Positions 9,758 through 19,196 of a stretch of 64,000 bases of DNA are shown here, in pieces. Within the stretch, counting starts at the first letter, position 1. Every line of letters begins with the position of its first letter. The position numbers were made by a program, and so were the translations under genes. This DNA is from Fulvivirga sp. M361 (GTDB taxonomy: Bacteria; Bacteroidota; Bacteroidia; Cytophagales; Cyclobacteriaceae), in NCBI RefSeq assembly GCF_007097395.1, contig NZ_VKDC01000013.1, positions 97,358 through 161,357 of the forward strand, read 5' to 3'. Below the pieces are notes generated by a model. That model ran no database searches and was not told the DNA's origin. It saw nothing but the letters and a program-made list of their open reading frames with translations.

Positions 9758-10873
9758 TCAGAATTTTTCACTCACTAATCCTTTTGGAGATAATGATGAG
9801 CTGATGATTATTTCAAAATCAATTACACCCAGTACCAGCTCTTCTTTTGTAAGTACTTCAACTTTCCATATCCCTTCTTTCACATTATTCTTGTAGGTAT
9901 AACCGCGATAACCATTATCTCTGCCTCCGGTAATCTCATAACCTATATCCTCTATGGTTTCCCAGTTATCGGTGTCATCATTATACCATTTCCATCGATG
10001 AAATATCATTTTTTTTATATCGGTTGGAGCAAATATGGATGAGAAAATATAAACTTTTTCATTGGGGGTATGAATGAACTTTAGCCTGTGTTTTCTCCAA
10101 AATACATACCAATGGTCTCTTTCGTAAGACACGACATAATGATCGTTTTCCAATTTGATGGTATGTGCTACAATACCTTTATCAAGGGCAAGAGGTACGG
10201 GTGGAATAAGCTTAAGGAAATAAAATACGTTGATCAATGCATAAATGGAAAATATGATCCCGGTTAGTTTAACGATACGTATTTCCGCTCGTGCGCCTGG
10301 GCTTAGGCGATATATTATAGCAATTAAGATCAGGGTAAAAACTAAACTGGTCAAACCGGAGAAAATAAAAACACCTGTATTCATTTCTTTGGTGAACACG
10401 GGTATCATGAAAGTGAAAAAAGTGAAGCTCACGAAAAAATATACCCCGAACTGCAGGTACTTATTGGATATTCGTTTTTTCAGGAATTCATTGGCTAAAA
10501 ATAATGCGACCAGGATAATAAAGAAGGATGCTGTTTTAGACAGAGACACACTTCTTGAGAAATAAATTACATAGGCACTGGATAGTCCTCCAAAGAAAAA
10601 CTGAATAGCCAGGGGGAAATATTCTTCATATCGCTCAACAATTGAATTTTTCCATTTATCATCACCCGCTAAATTATAAAGGTAAATTGTAACGGTGAGA
10701 GAGGTCATGTGCAGGCATAAGACGACCAGGTCATATAACCGGTCAATGCGTCCAAGAGTGAATGAATCAAAAATAAACCCACCAATAAAAAAAAGAATAG
10801 GTGCATATTTTTCATGCCTCCTGGTGAACCTTCTGAGCTGGCTGTTTCTAAGTTTAACGAATATTCTTTTCAT
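9758..10873 (-). CDS. DUF2914-domain membrane protein
   Basis: A 371-residue protein. Seven or eight hydrophobic segments occupy about residues 24-245. After these comes a soluble beta-rich domain (about 255-355) with features of DUF2914: IFHRWKWYNDD, GGRDNGYRGYTYK, GIWKVEVLTKEELVLG. The function of this family is unknown. It stands alone, with gaps of about 250-320 bases on either side. Confidence 0.7.
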   Translation of the reverse strand: MKRIFVKLRNSQLRRFTRRHEKYAPILFFIGGFIFDSFTLGRIDRLYDLVVLCLHMTSLTVTIYLYNLAGDDKWKNSIVERYEEYFPLAIQFFFGGLSSAYVIYFSRSVSLSKTASFFIILVALFLANEFLKKRISNKYLQFGVYFFVSFTFFTFMIPVFTKEMNTGVFIFSGLTSLVFTLILIAIIYRLSPGARAEIRIVKLTGIIFSIYALINVFYFLKLIPPVPLALDKGIVAHTIKLENDHYVVSYERDHWYVFWRKHRLKFIHTPNEKVYIFSSIFAPTDIKKMIFHRWKWYNDDTDNWETIEDIGYEITGGRDNGYRGYTYKNNVKEGIWKVEVLTKEELVLGVIDFEIIISSSLSPKGLVSEKF

Positions 10874-11123
10874 GTACTGTTTTTAGAAAATGCTTCAGAA
10901 CCGGGAGGTCATTTTTTTGGTAGTAGGGTATTTTTCATTCAGTTTGTCAGGAAACAATATTCATATAGTAAAAGCTGGCCAGGATGTTACCTTCATTGTT
11001 TCCATCCTCAGATTCGATGAACCACCATCCTATGCCAGACCTAGTACAGGTGAGAGACGTATATTATGAGTTTTAAAGCATCCATCCGTTTACTCGATGG
11101 CATACAGTTTTTGCCTTTTATTT

Positions 11124-12203
11124 TTAATGAAATAATTCAATTTTATTTAATGTAAAAACCATGTTTGAGATATCTCCTGTAACTTCATTTATTCTGGAGT
11201 TTGTAAAATATAAGTAGTTGTTGTAGATACTAAATGTATCTGCCCATTTAATTTTATCGCCTTCTGCCAGTGTGTGAATGCTTCCATCTTCCTTTCGATA
11301 CATGATTTTGTTGTTTTCCAAATCAGCAAAATACAAATTACCCATTTTGTCAAACACCATTCCGTCAGGGGCAGCGGTTTTAGCTTCAAGCTTAACATTT
11401 TTTTCCATTTGCCTTTTGTCCTCAACTTCAAGCATTTTAGTGCTTATGGAGTACAAGCTATAACCTGTCAGAGCATGAAAGTAAAGTCTGTCATGAGTAG
11501 TATCTAGTGCGATACCATCAGAGTGAACCGTATTCTCCCATTTTTTTCCGTCAAAGGTTAAATGGTCTTGTTCGGCTTTTGTTGACTCATGATCGTCAAG
11601 AACTCTTCTGAAAATGCCGGAAGCTATATCCAATATCAAAATGCCTGCCCTTCCTGAATCAGTAAAGTATATTTTGTTGTTCTTTTTATCTATGCGAAGA
11701 TCGTTTATGTATGAATTAGGGTAATAACTATTTTTATCCAGGATATAGGTTCGTATTAATTGGTTAGTTGTTAAGTCAAAAACAAAAATGCGAGGAGCAT
11801 CCACCACATTTTTGAATAATGGATTTCTGGTGTCCAAAACGTATAAACTGTTTTCAAACGCGACTACGGATTGCACCCCAACAAATTTGTTGTCTTCTAC
11901 CGGCTGGTCGACCTCCCATGAGTTCCAGGTCGCATCCGGATAGCTTTTGTGGTTATCTGATGTGATTTCAACCACGGAATTGTCAACACCTTTTCTCCAT
12001 CTCGGAAAGTTTACAAAAATGCGCCCCTGGTCGGTAACGGTGACTCCGGTAACCTGCTGACCTTTGAATTCAGCAACTTGGATAACTTGTTTTCCAGCTC
12101 TATCAGTTTGTCCGGAGGTTGCAATAGCCGTGTTCTTGTCGGTTGCTTCTTTACAGGAAACGACCAATATCAGAACGTATAGCATATAAAGGTTTTTTTT
12201 CAT
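11124..12203 (-). CDS. Yellow/major-royal-jelly-like beta-propeller lipoprotein
   Basis: A 359-residue protein with a lipoprotein signal peptide (lipobox VVSC, Cys17). The rest is a beta-propeller of the SMP-30/MRJP (yellow) type: GVTVTDQGRIFVNFPRW, NDLRIDKKNNKIYFTDSG, HSDGIALDTTHDRLYFHALTG, PDGMVFDKMGNLYFADLENN. Bacterial relatives are exported proteins of uncertain function, some likely lactonase- or sugar-binding-like. It lies 29 bp downstream of the VOC gene on the same strand. Confidence 0.75.
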   Translation of the reverse strand: MKKNLYMLYVLILVVSCKEATDKNTAIATSGQTDRAGKQVIQVAEFKGQQVTGVTVTDQGRIFVNFPRWRKGVDNSVVEITSDNHKSYPDATWNSWEVDQPVEDNKFVGVQSVVAFENSLYVLDTRNPLFKNVVDAPRIFVFDLTTNQLIRTYILDKNSYYPNSYINDLRIDKKNNKIYFTDSGRAGILILDIASGIFRRVLDDHESTKAEQDHLTFDGKKWENTVHSDGIALDTTHDRLYFHALTGYSLYSISTKMLEVEDKRQMEKNVKLEAKTAAPDGMVFDKMGNLYFADLENNKIMYRKEDGSIHTLAEGDKIKWADTFSIYNNYLYFTNSRINEVTGDISNMVFTLNKIELFH

Positions 12204-12232
12204 TTTGACTCAGTTTACAGGGATATTTGAAT

Positions 12233-12772
12233 TTAATTGACCTTTGAATATGCTCCTGAAGAATACGTTAGCTCATAACTATGCGTATATATTTCGAAAA
12301 CAACTCCGAAGGGGTCCTCTACATAGCACATTTTATAGGGTTTGTCCTCTGGGAAGTATGCTCTAATGGGCATTCTTTGCTTACCACCGTTGGACACAAT
12401 CTTTTCTACTAACTCTTCTATGTTTGGATCTTGTACGCAAAAATGAAAAAGTCCGGTATGAAAAGGGTTGAATTCAGGTGCTTTTTTAGCTTTACCAGGA
12501 AAGGAAAATAATTCAATTCCAATTCCATCTGATGTTGCCAGGTGTGCAATTTCAAATTCTTCCCAATCTTCGCCAAAAACATCAATGCACATTTGTCCAA
12601 TAGCGGTATCCCTTTCTTTTTTCACTTTGGAAGGCCCCATAATGATATACCATCCCATTACTTCTGAATAGAATTTTACGGCTTCTGTAATATTTGGAAC
12701 AGTAATGCCGATGTGTGAAAATGATTTTGGATAATTTTTATTTAGCGTCATATCTTCTGTTTTGAAGTTCAA
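12233..12772 (-). CDS. VOC-family (glyoxalase/bleomycin-resistance fold) protein
   Basis: A 179-residue protein; an internal start at 12751 (MTLNKNYPKS) would give 172. It has the paired beta-alpha-beta-beta-beta modules of VOC enzymes: SFSHIGITVPNITEAVKFYSEVMGW at the N-terminus and TGLFHFCVQDPNIEELVEKI, then PYKMCYVEDPFGVVFEIYTH near the end. Likely metal ligands are the histidines at the start of each module and the glutamate in VFEIY. The substrate is unknown. It is divergent from an HxlR regulator 97 bp away. Confidence 0.8.
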   Translation of the reverse strand: MNFKTEDMTLNKNYPKSFSHIGITVPNITEAVKFYSEVMGWYIIMGPSKVKKERDTAIGQMCIDVFGEDWEEFEIAHLATSDGIGIELFSFPGKAKKAPEFNPFHTGLFHFCVQDPNIEELVEKIVSNGGKQRMPIRAYFPEDKPYKMCYVEDPFGVVFEIYTHSYELTYSSGAYSKVN

Positions 12773-12869
12773 AATAGGAATATATTTACCTGAACAGCAA
12801 TAACCTACTAAGAAGTTATATAGTAACTAAAAAGTGTAAAATACTGTATTTCAATGAATTAAAATTCAA

Positions 12870-13181
12870 ATGAATAAAGATAATTATTGCCCGCTTAACC
12901 ATACAATGAGTCTAATAGGCACAAAGTGGAAGCCTTTGGTCTTATTTCATTTATTGGATGGGCCTTTGCGCTCTGGAATATTACAGAAGAAAGTACCCGG
13001 AATTTCAAATAAGATGTTTACCCAAACAGTCAGGGAACTAGAGAGGGATGGTCTTATTTCCAGAAGGGTTTTTCCCGTTGTTCCTCCCAAAGTGGAATAT
13101 CAGTTAAGTGATAGAGGGGAATCGCTTGAGAATATTTTAAGGAGTCTGGATAAGTGGGGGTTAGAAGATAGTCCTGAATAA
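12870..13181 (+). CDS. HxlR-family winged-helix regulator
   Basis: A 103-residue protein with the standard HxlR layout: Cys7, MSLIGTKWKPLVLFHLLDGP, then GISNKMFTQTVRELERDGLI and VPPKVEYQLSDRGESL. HxlR regulators often sense electrophiles or redox through the N-terminal cysteine. Its divergent position to the VOC gene suggests that it controls that gene and possibly the MRJP-like gene behind it. Confidence 0.88.
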   Translation: MNKDNYCPLNHTMSLIGTKWKPLVLFHLLDGPLRSGILQKKVPGISNKMFTQTVRELERDGLISRRVFPVVPPKVEYQLSDRGESLENILRSLDKWGLEDSPE

Positions 13182-13296
13182 TTTCAGTGTACGTATGAGA
13201 GGAGTACAACATGGGACCCGCCTTGAGTTTCTTTAATTAAATAATATCTTCAAAGATGTACTGACAGTATTTTATTGTGAGGATGTAACGTTTTAG

Positions 13297-13749
13297 CTAA
13301 TTACCAACTTCTTTCCTCGTTGCGAGTAAAATGTGATCACACACCAATACTACTTCATTCCGCTGATTGAAAACCTCCACATGCTCAACTACGGTACCCA
13401 GTTCAGGTTTTTTGGAGTCTGATTTTTCTGATATGGTTACCTCTACCCTTATCGTATCACCGATATGTACGGGTTTGATGAAGCGTAGTCTGTCGTATCC
13501 TTTTGAAAAAGCTTCGGGGTTGATTTCTGTGGCCGTCATGCCTATGGCTACGCTGAAGGTTAGGGTGCCGTGCGCGATGCGTTGTTCGAAAGGTTGCGTT
13601 TTACACCATTCTGCGTCCATGTGATGCGGAAAAAAATCTCCCGTCTGGCCGGCATGTATAACAAAATCTGTTTCGGTAATGGTGCGCCCTAATGTTTTTC
13701 GGACAAATCCCATTTCATAGTCTTCAAAAAACTGTGATTTTATATGCAT
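13297..13749 (-). CDS. MaoC-like (hot-dog fold) hydratase/dehydratase
   Basis: A 150-residue single hot-dog domain. The hydratase-like signature is visible as [12 protein letters not shown] (catalytic aspartate and histidine), followed by [14 protein letters not shown]. MaoC proteins hydrate or dehydrate CoA thioesters. It is the last gene of the minus-strand operon 13297-21505, which also encodes two class III CoA-transferases, so a CoA-thioester substrate generated by these is a sensible inference. The gap of 84 bp to the SDR is larger than the others in the operon. Confidence 0.85.
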   Translation of the reverse strand: MHIKSQFFEDYEMGFVRKTLGRTITETDFVIHAGQTGDFFPHHMDAEWCKTQPFEQRIAHGTLTFSVAIGMTATEINPEAFSKGYDRLRFIKPVHIGDTIRVEVTISEKSDSKKPELGTVVEHVEVFNQRNEVVLVCDHILLATRKEVGN

Positions 13750-13833
13750 AATTAGTCCTTATGTTTGATTGTGGAATCATTTAATATGGAGCTATTACAT
13801 GCATAGCTCCATTGGTTTCAATAATAGCGGAAA

Positions 13834-14604
13834 TTATCTTCCCATCCACCCTCCATCTACCAGCATAACAGCTCCGTGCATGTAAGAGGCTGCTTCAGAG
13901 CAGAGGAATACTGTTGGTCCGGCGAAATCTTCCGGCTGCCCCCAGCGTCCTGCCGGGATACGTCCAAGAATAGATTCTGCCCGTACAGGATCATTTCTTA
14001 AGGCTTCCGTATTGTCTGTGCTGATGTATCCTGGGGCTATGGCATTGACATTGACACCTTTTCCTGCCCATTCATTGGCAAAAGCCATGGTTAACTGGCC
14101 TATAGCGCCTTTACTGGCAGCATATCCGGGTACAGTAATACCTCCCTGGAAGGTAAGCAATGAGGCTGTGAAAACGACTTTACCTGACCCACGAGCCACC
14201 ATTTCTTTTCCAATCTCACGCGTAAGAATAAATTGTGCGTTTTGATTGACTTCTATTACTTTGTCCCACATGTCATCAGGATGTTCGGCGGCGGGCTTAC
14301 GAAGAATGGTACCGGCATTATTCACCAGAATATCGATGACAGGGAAATCGGCTTTAGCTTCTGCGATGAATTTGTATAAAGCGTCCCGATCACTGAAGTC
14401 ACAGGTATAAGCCCTGAAGTTTTTTCCTACACCCTTTACAGCTTTTTCTACTTCACTATCTTCTTTTTCCAGACTGGCGCTCACACCTATAATGTCTGCC
14501 CCGGCTTCTGCCAGGGCGATAGCCATTGCTTTACCAATTCCGCGTTTGCAACCTGTTACCAGGGCTGTTTTCCCATCTAATTGAAATTTATTGAGAATGC
14601 TCAT
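13834..14604 (-). CDS. Short-chain dehydrogenase/reductase, KduD/gluconate-5-dehydrogenase-like
   Basis: A 256-residue classical SDR. Motifs are the cofactor loop TGCKRGIG (about 17-24), NNAG (about 94-97), the catalytic serine in FTASLLTF, YAASK, and the C-terminal LCSEAASYMHGAVMLVDGGW. The closest pattern is the KduD/2-keto-3-deoxy-sugar-acid dehydrogenase group, which oxidises a secondary alcohol of sugar acids with NAD. Within the operon it could act on a product of the Gfo/Idh or zinc-type enzymes. Oxidation of 2-keto-3-deoxy-L-fuconate is a possible alternative given the fucose-type cluster nearby. Substrate not proven. Confidence 0.82.
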   Translation of the reverse strand: MSILNKFQLDGKTALVTGCKRGIGKAMAIALAEAGADIIGVSASLEKEDSEVEKAVKGVGKNFRAYTCDFSDRDALYKFIAEAKADFPVIDILVNNAGTILRKPAAEHPDDMWDKVIEVNQNAQFILTREIGKEMVARGSGKVVFTASLLTFQGGITVPGYAASKGAIGQLTMAFANEWAGKGVNVNAIAPGYISTDNTEALRNDPVRAESILGRIPAGRWGQPEDFAGPTVFLCSEAASYMHGAVMLVDGGWMGR

Positions 14605-14636
14605 CTTTATTTATAGGTTAAATCTCTGTTGTATTG

Positions 14637-15653
14637 TTAAGACTGACAGTCGAGAAGGTATTTCATACCGGCAGGATTACCTGCTATGGTCTCAAAAACC
14701 TGTTGGACATTTCCTAAAGGCTCTACCTGGGTGATCAACTTTTCAAAAGGTATGGTATGTTGAGAGATCATTTGAATTGATTCTTCATAATCTTCCGGCT
14801 CATAGACACGCGCACCAATCAGTTTCAGTTCTTTCCAGAAAAACTGGAAAAGGTCAACATTTTTCGGCTCTCCATGGATCGCCACCATAACGATGCGCCC
14901 CCGAATGCCAGCAACTTTTGTCATCACGTCCAATGCAGGCTGTACACCGGCTACTTCAAACACCACATCTGCTAATGAACCGCCGGTTTCACCTTCCACA
15001 AAGGTTACCAGGTCGGTTTTAGTTGGGTTGATTACTGTAAATCCCAGGCTTTCCGCCAATGCAATACGTGTCTCATTGACTTCGGAAATGATTACACGAG
15101 CGACCTTTTCTTTCGCCACCATAGCTACCAGTAAGCCAATTGGACCACCTCCCAGTACCACTGCTGTCTCACCGGCAGCTACCCCGGCCATACGCACATC
15201 ATGGCAGGCTACCGAAAGTGGTTCGATCAGTGCGGCCAGCTTCATATCTATGGTATCCGGTAATTTGTGTAAAGTGAATGCCGGAACATTCCAAAAGGCT
15301 TGCATCGCACCCGGGCTATCGATGCCGATGAATTTCAGCTCTTTGCAAATGTGGCTGTATCCCTTGTCGCTGGGTTTTTCCGCGCGATTATCCAAAGGAC
15401 GTACCACTACTTTTTCTCCTACGGAAAAATCATTAACACCTTCACCTATGGCATCAATTTCACCGGACATTTCGTGACCTATGCTTTGAGGTATTTGCAC
15501 TCGCTTGTCCATTGCACCATGGTAAATGTGTACGTCGGTGCCGCAAACGCCACAGTAAGCTACTTTTATTCGTACTTCACCGGCTTGTGGAGGTTCAATT
15601 TCCCTGTCCACTACTGAGAAGGTTTTATTGCCTTCATATAATGTTGCCTTCAT
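14637..15653 (-). CDS. Medium-chain (zinc-type) sugar/polyol dehydrogenase lacking the structural-zinc cysteines
   Basis: A 338-residue MDR enzyme. The catalytic zinc site is recognisable: CGVCGTDVHIYHG, then SIGHEMSGEI and LIEPLSVACHD. The Rossmann motif is VVLGGGPIGLL. The segment between about 83 and 116, where sorbitol and threonine dehydrogenases have four structural cysteines, here has only one (SHICKEL) and reads RPLDNRAEKPSDKGY instead. It is therefore a catalytic-zinc-only variant. It sits 32 bp upstream of the SDR in the operon. Likely substrate is a polyol, sugar or sugar acid. Confidence 0.82.
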   Translation of the reverse strand: MKATLYEGNKTFSVVDREIEPPQAGEVRIKVAYCGVCGTDVHIYHGAMDKRVQIPQSIGHEMSGEIDAIGEGVNDFSVGEKVVVRPLDNRAEKPSDKGYSHICKELKFIGIDSPGAMQAFWNVPAFTLHKLPDTIDMKLAALIEPLSVACHDVRMAGVAAGETAVVLGGGPIGLLVAMVAKEKVARVIISEVNETRIALAESLGFTVINPTKTDLVTFVEGETGGSLADVVFEVAGVQPALDVMTKVAGIRGRIVMVAIHGEPKNVDLFQFFWKELKLIGARVYEPEDYEESIQMISQHTIPFEKLITQVEPLGNVQQVFETIAGNPAGMKYLLDCQS

Positions 15654-15707
15654 ATCTAGAGGTATAGCTAAGTTGAATAATTATTTATCTGTTTTAAGGT
15701 ATATTTC

Positions 15708-16784
15708 TTATCCTACATTAGGGTAATCAGGTTTTACGCCGCCTGCATCGCTCGAAGCATATGCCGCTTCCACTACGAGCATAGTGTTTAAAAGATCGTC
15801 TATGGAGGTTTCAAGCAGGTCGGATGAGCCCTCTACAAAACGCATGAGTGATGACATGGTACCTATAAATGCATCAGGAAACCAGGAGCCTGGAATTTCA
15901 ACAGTTTTCCATTCAGGCGCTTTATCCTCTTCTAAAATGCAGTATTCAAACAGGTCTGGCTGACCCTCCGGGTAGTCCATCAAAAGGCCCATACGTGCAT
16001 AAATAGAGCCTTTGGTACCTTCCCATTTTACATAACTTTCCTGGTGTTGCCGCCCGAAATTATGATCATGGTTTGTGCTCACCAGTGCACGCATGGCATC
16101 ACCATATTCAAAAATCACATTGGTCCGGGTAGAAGACATCTTTTTTGCCGGATGCCGAACGGTTTTAGCCATTATAGAAGTGGGATTACCTAGAAACGAT
16201 CGTACCAAATCGATATGATGGATGCTGTGTTGCTGGATTTCCAGCCGCGGATGATACATTACATTTGGAAAGATCTCCCAGGGAGTGTATACAGTTACAC
16301 GTACTTCCATATCATATAATTCGCCAACGGCCCCTGAGTCTATAATGCCGCGGGCGGCATTAATGAACGGAGCAAAACGTAGCTGACAGTTTACTGCTGC
16401 CACTAATTTCTTTTGCTTGCAGACTTCTATGATCTCCATCGTCTGCTCGTAGTAGTCGCCTAAGGGTTTTTGTATCAGCACAGGTGCTCCATCCGGCAGC
16501 TTTTTTAGTGTATCTACGAATTGACTGGGCATCAGGGTCAGGTCATATATGGCGTTTTCCGGAGCTTGCGCTACAGCGTCTTCCACGGTGTCGAAGACGC
16601 GTGGGATGTCAAATTTCTTAGCTAGTTTTCTGGCTCTTTCTTTTGTTCTGTTGGTAATGCCGTATACTTCAAAGCCTGCCTGACGATAAGCAGGTAAATG
16701 GGCATCATTTACGATCCCCCCGGCACCGATGATAACGATGGGCATGTTAGTGTTAGGTAGTGTTTGCTCATATTTTAATTTCAT
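15708..16784 (-). CDS. Gfo/Idh/MocA-family oxidoreductase
   Basis: The chosen start (16784, MKLKYEQ) comes 1 bp after the stop of the upstream gene. A start at 16820 would overlap that gene by 35 bp and add 12 unlikely residues. The product is about 358 residues: an N-terminal Rossmann fold with VIIGAGGIVNDAHLPAY, a catalytic lysine region (PVLIQKPLGDYYEQTM), and a histidine pair in SIHHIDLVRSFLG. Enzymes of this family oxidise or epimerise sugars and inositols with a bound or free NAD(P). Its place between the binding-protein-like gene and the zinc-type dehydrogenase suggests a sugar-derived substrate. Confidence 0.85.
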   Translation of the reverse strand: MKLKYEQTLPNTNMPIVIIGAGGIVNDAHLPAYRQAGFEVYGITNRTKERARKLAKKFDIPRVFDTVEDAVAQAPENAIYDLTLMPSQFVDTLKKLPDGAPVLIQKPLGDYYEQTMEIIEVCKQKKLVAAVNCQLRFAPFINAARGIIDSGAVGELYDMEVRVTVYTPWEIFPNVMYHPRLEIQQHSIHHIDLVRSFLGNPTSIMAKTVRHPAKKMSSTRTNVIFEYGDAMRALVSTNHDHNFGRQHQESYVKWEGTKGSIYARMGLLMDYPEGQPDLFEYCILEEDKAPEWKTVEIPGSWFPDAFIGTMSSLMRFVEGSSDLLETSIDDLLNTMLVVEAAYASSDAGGVKPDYPNVG

Positions 16785-16785
16785 G

Positions 16786-18036
16786 TCAATAGGTTTTATT
16801 GAGTTTCCATATTGGGTCAATTTGCTGCTGAGCGTTGTCTAACAGCTTTTGTATATTTTTATCGGTATTGATCACGTCAAGTACCAATTGATCAATGATG
16901 GTGGCGATGTCTGACCAGTTGCTCATGCGTGGTAGTTCACGGGCATTCTGATGTAACTCCTCTAATTTGTGATAATAAGGTACCTCGGTGTTTACATCAG
17001 GGTCATGCCAGGTGGATTTGCGGCATCCTATACCTCCTTCCATGGTCATCAGTTTATCGTTTGCCGGATTGACGGCAAATCGCATAAAATCATAAGCGAC
17101 CTCTTTCTTTTTGCATCCCACACCAAGTGCGTACATCCAGTAGGCATTGAGCGATACTCCTTTTCCCGTTGGCCCGGCGGGTACATTAGTTATTTCTACT
17201 TTACCTTTCACCTTGGAATCCGGATGCACCTCACACATTGAGGCAAAGCCGAACCAGTTCACCATCATGGCCAGCTGACCTTCTGCGAATGCCATACCGG
17301 ATTTTACAGAGTCAAATTCCCGGGAGTCAGGATGAATAACCTCCGTGTTTTGTAACATATCACGGTAGTATTGCATACCTTCCAAAGCCTGTGGAGAGTT
17401 GATTACGATGTGACCATCTTTTGTTAACAATTCGCCTCCACGTGTCCAGAGTTGCAGGCAAAAATCAAAGACAGTGTTATGGCCGTCAGGGTAGGCTGCG
17501 AAAACGGTTCCAAAGAGATTTTGCTTAGGCCGATGAAAAAAAGTGGCCACTTCTTTAAGCTCATCCCAGGTCCCGGGAACAGAAAGTTCCTTCCCGTATT
17601 TTTCCAGAAAGGTAGATTGCTCTTCTTCTGATTCGAACAGATCTTTACGATAGATCAAACACTCCGGACCGTCATGAAAGGGAAGTGCATAAGTACTTCC
17701 ATCAAACTCTTGCATGCCAAGTAGGGAAGGGGCCCAGCCCGCAGGGAATTTTTCAGGAGAGTATCGTTTTATAAAAGGCGAGAGGTTTTCCAGGTGATTG
17801 TTTTCAACCGCTTCTGTAATCCAGTCCGTGTTAATAAAGGCTATATCCCAATCACCGTTCTTAAGACCATTGTTTTTTAGAATGGTATCGTAAAGAGGGT
17901 GCAGGTCCATAGCTACTGCATCCAGTTCTAATTGACACCCCGATTCCTTGCAAAATGCCTCCCAAATTTTTTCAATGGCAGATTCGAACGGATCAAATTT
18001 TCGTATAGCTATTCTGAATTTATTGCTGCCGGTCAT
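16786..18036 (-). CDS. Solute-binding-protein-fold protein without signal peptide (SBP-1)
   Basis: A 416-residue protein of the family 1 extracellular solute-binding type: DWDIAFINTDWITEAVENNHLENLSPF, DGSTYALPFHDGPECLIYRKDLF, PGTWDELKEVATFF, SGMAFAEGQLAMMVNW, VAYDFMRFAVNPANDKLM. Unlike genuine ABC substrate-binding proteins it starts directly with the mature fold and has no hydrophobic leader. The ATG lies 1 bp after the stop of the CoA-transferase gene, so no leader can have been missed. No permease or ATPase gene is in the window. It is probably cytoplasmic. Possible roles are ligand buffering, substrate presentation to the neighbouring CoA-transferase, or sensing. All are inference. Confidence 0.8.
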   Translation of the reverse strand: MTGSNKFRIAIRKFDPFESAIEKIWEAFCKESGCQLELDAVAMDLHPLYDTILKNNGLKNGDWDIAFINTDWITEAVENNHLENLSPFIKRYSPEKFPAGWAPSLLGMQEFDGSTYALPFHDGPECLIYRKDLFESEEEQSTFLEKYGKELSVPGTWDELKEVATFFHRPKQNLFGTVFAAYPDGHNTVFDFCLQLWTRGGELLTKDGHIVINSPQALEGMQYYRDMLQNTEVIHPDSREFDSVKSGMAFAEGQLAMMVNWFGFASMCEVHPDSKVKGKVEITNVPAGPTGKGVSLNAYWMYALGVGCKKKEVAYDFMRFAVNPANDKLMTMEGGIGCRKSTWHDPDVNTEVPYYHKLEELHQNARELPRMSNWSDIATIIDQLVLDVINTDKNIQKLLDNAQQQIDPIWKLNKTY

Positions 18037-18037
18037 T

Positions 18038-19183
18038 TTAATTCGCGATTAGTTCGTTCGTAATAGCTTTTGTGTGTTCTCCCAATGCAGGGGAGCCTAC
18101 GGATGAAGTAAGCAGGTCGCCATCTATTTTTATAGGACACCGAGTGGTTTCATAGGTAAAACCATCTCCCATCGTTACGGGCTGGATCATATTAAGGACT
18201 TTGAAGGCTTCATGTTCCAACAGCCTGTGCCAGTCCATTACTTCTGCACACCAGATATCGGCAGGCTCCAGAACAGATAGCCACTTTTGTGTCGGGGCAG
18301 TGCGGAGGTGATCGGCCAGTATTTTTTTGATTTCGTCACGTTTTTCATACCAGCTTGCTACTTCGGTATAGTTTTTCAGGTCTGCGCACCCGAGGAGGTC
18401 ACCCAGTACGGGAATAGCTCCCATAGCCAGCGCCAGAAAACCGTCTTGCGTCCTGTAAACCCCATAGGGAGCCCCAAGGTAGGCATGTGCGTTGTTAAAA
18501 GCTGTTCTCTCTGTAGGAGCTCCACCGTCATGATAGTAGGTGGTGATGGTTTCAAATTGGAAATCAAGGATTGATTCTAGCATGCTTACGCTCACCTTTG
18601 TACCTTGCTGTGACTTTTTACGGTGAACCAGTGCGGCCAAAATACCCTGGACCAAATGTGACCCTGAAAGGATGTCTACAATGGCCAACCCCATGGGCAC
18701 CGGGCCTTTACCGGCATTACCACTGAGCCAGGTTAGTCCGGAGAGTGATTGCAAAAGCAGGTCCTGACCTGGTTTTTTAGACCAGGGGCCTTCTGATCCA
18801 TAACCGGAAATTTCACCGTATACGATACCTGGGTTAATCTCCTTTACTGTTTCATAATCAAAACCAAGCCGCTCTATTACACCCGGACGAAAGTTATGCA
18901 CCAAAACGTCTGCCCGGGCAATTAATTTCATGACCTTTTCTTTGTCAGCCTTTTGTTTTAAATCGGCTTGAAAGCTCTCCTTATTTCGATTGATTGCCTG
19001 GAATACGGAGGACTCATTATTTATGATGGTATTAGAGACATAGAGTGTACGACAAATATCCCCTGTTTCGGGCCGCTCAACTTTAATGACCCTTGCGCCA
19101 AGATCTGCCAGCCTCAGTGTGGCTGAGGGTGCGGATAGAAACTGACTGAGGTCTATAATCAATATATCTTCAAGTGGTTTCAT
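18038..19183 (-). CDS. Class III (CaiB/BaiF) CoA-transferase 1
   Basis: The start at 19183 ([20 protein letters not shown]) aligns with the start of the paralogue upstream. The alternative at 19207 would overlap that gene by 11 bp. About 381 residues. Family III features: [53 protein letters not shown] with the catalytic aspartate in PGQD, and [22 protein letters not shown]. The enzyme moves CoA between a thioester and a carboxylic acid. It is paralogous to the next gene along its whole length, and the pair may form a heterodimer, since the family forms interlocked dimers. Substrates unknown. Confidence 0.88.
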   Translation of the reverse strand: MKPLEDILIIDLSQFLSAPSATLRLADLGARVIKVERPETGDICRTLYVSNTIINNESSVFQAINRNKESFQADLKQKADKEKVMKLIARADVLVHNFRPGVIERLGFDYETVKEINPGIVYGEISGYGSEGPWSKKPGQDLLLQSLSGLTWLSGNAGKGPVPMGLAIVDILSGSHLVQGILAALVHRKKSQQGTKVSVSMLESILDFQFETITTYYHDGGAPTERTAFNNAHAYLGAPYGVYRTQDGFLALAMGAIPVLGDLLGCADLKNYTEVASWYEKRDEIKKILADHLRTAPTQKWLSVLEPADIWCAEVMDWHRLLEHEAFKVLNMIQPVTMGDGFTYETTRCPIKIDGDLLTSSVGSPALGEHTKAITNELIAN

Positions 19184-19196
19184 TTGTTTTCTACCT

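Noticed and set aside
9515..9778. An 87-codon plus-strand frame in the gap before the DUF2914 gene
   Set aside because: It overlaps the end of the DUF2914 gene on the other strand and has AT-driven hydrophobic composition with no family signature.
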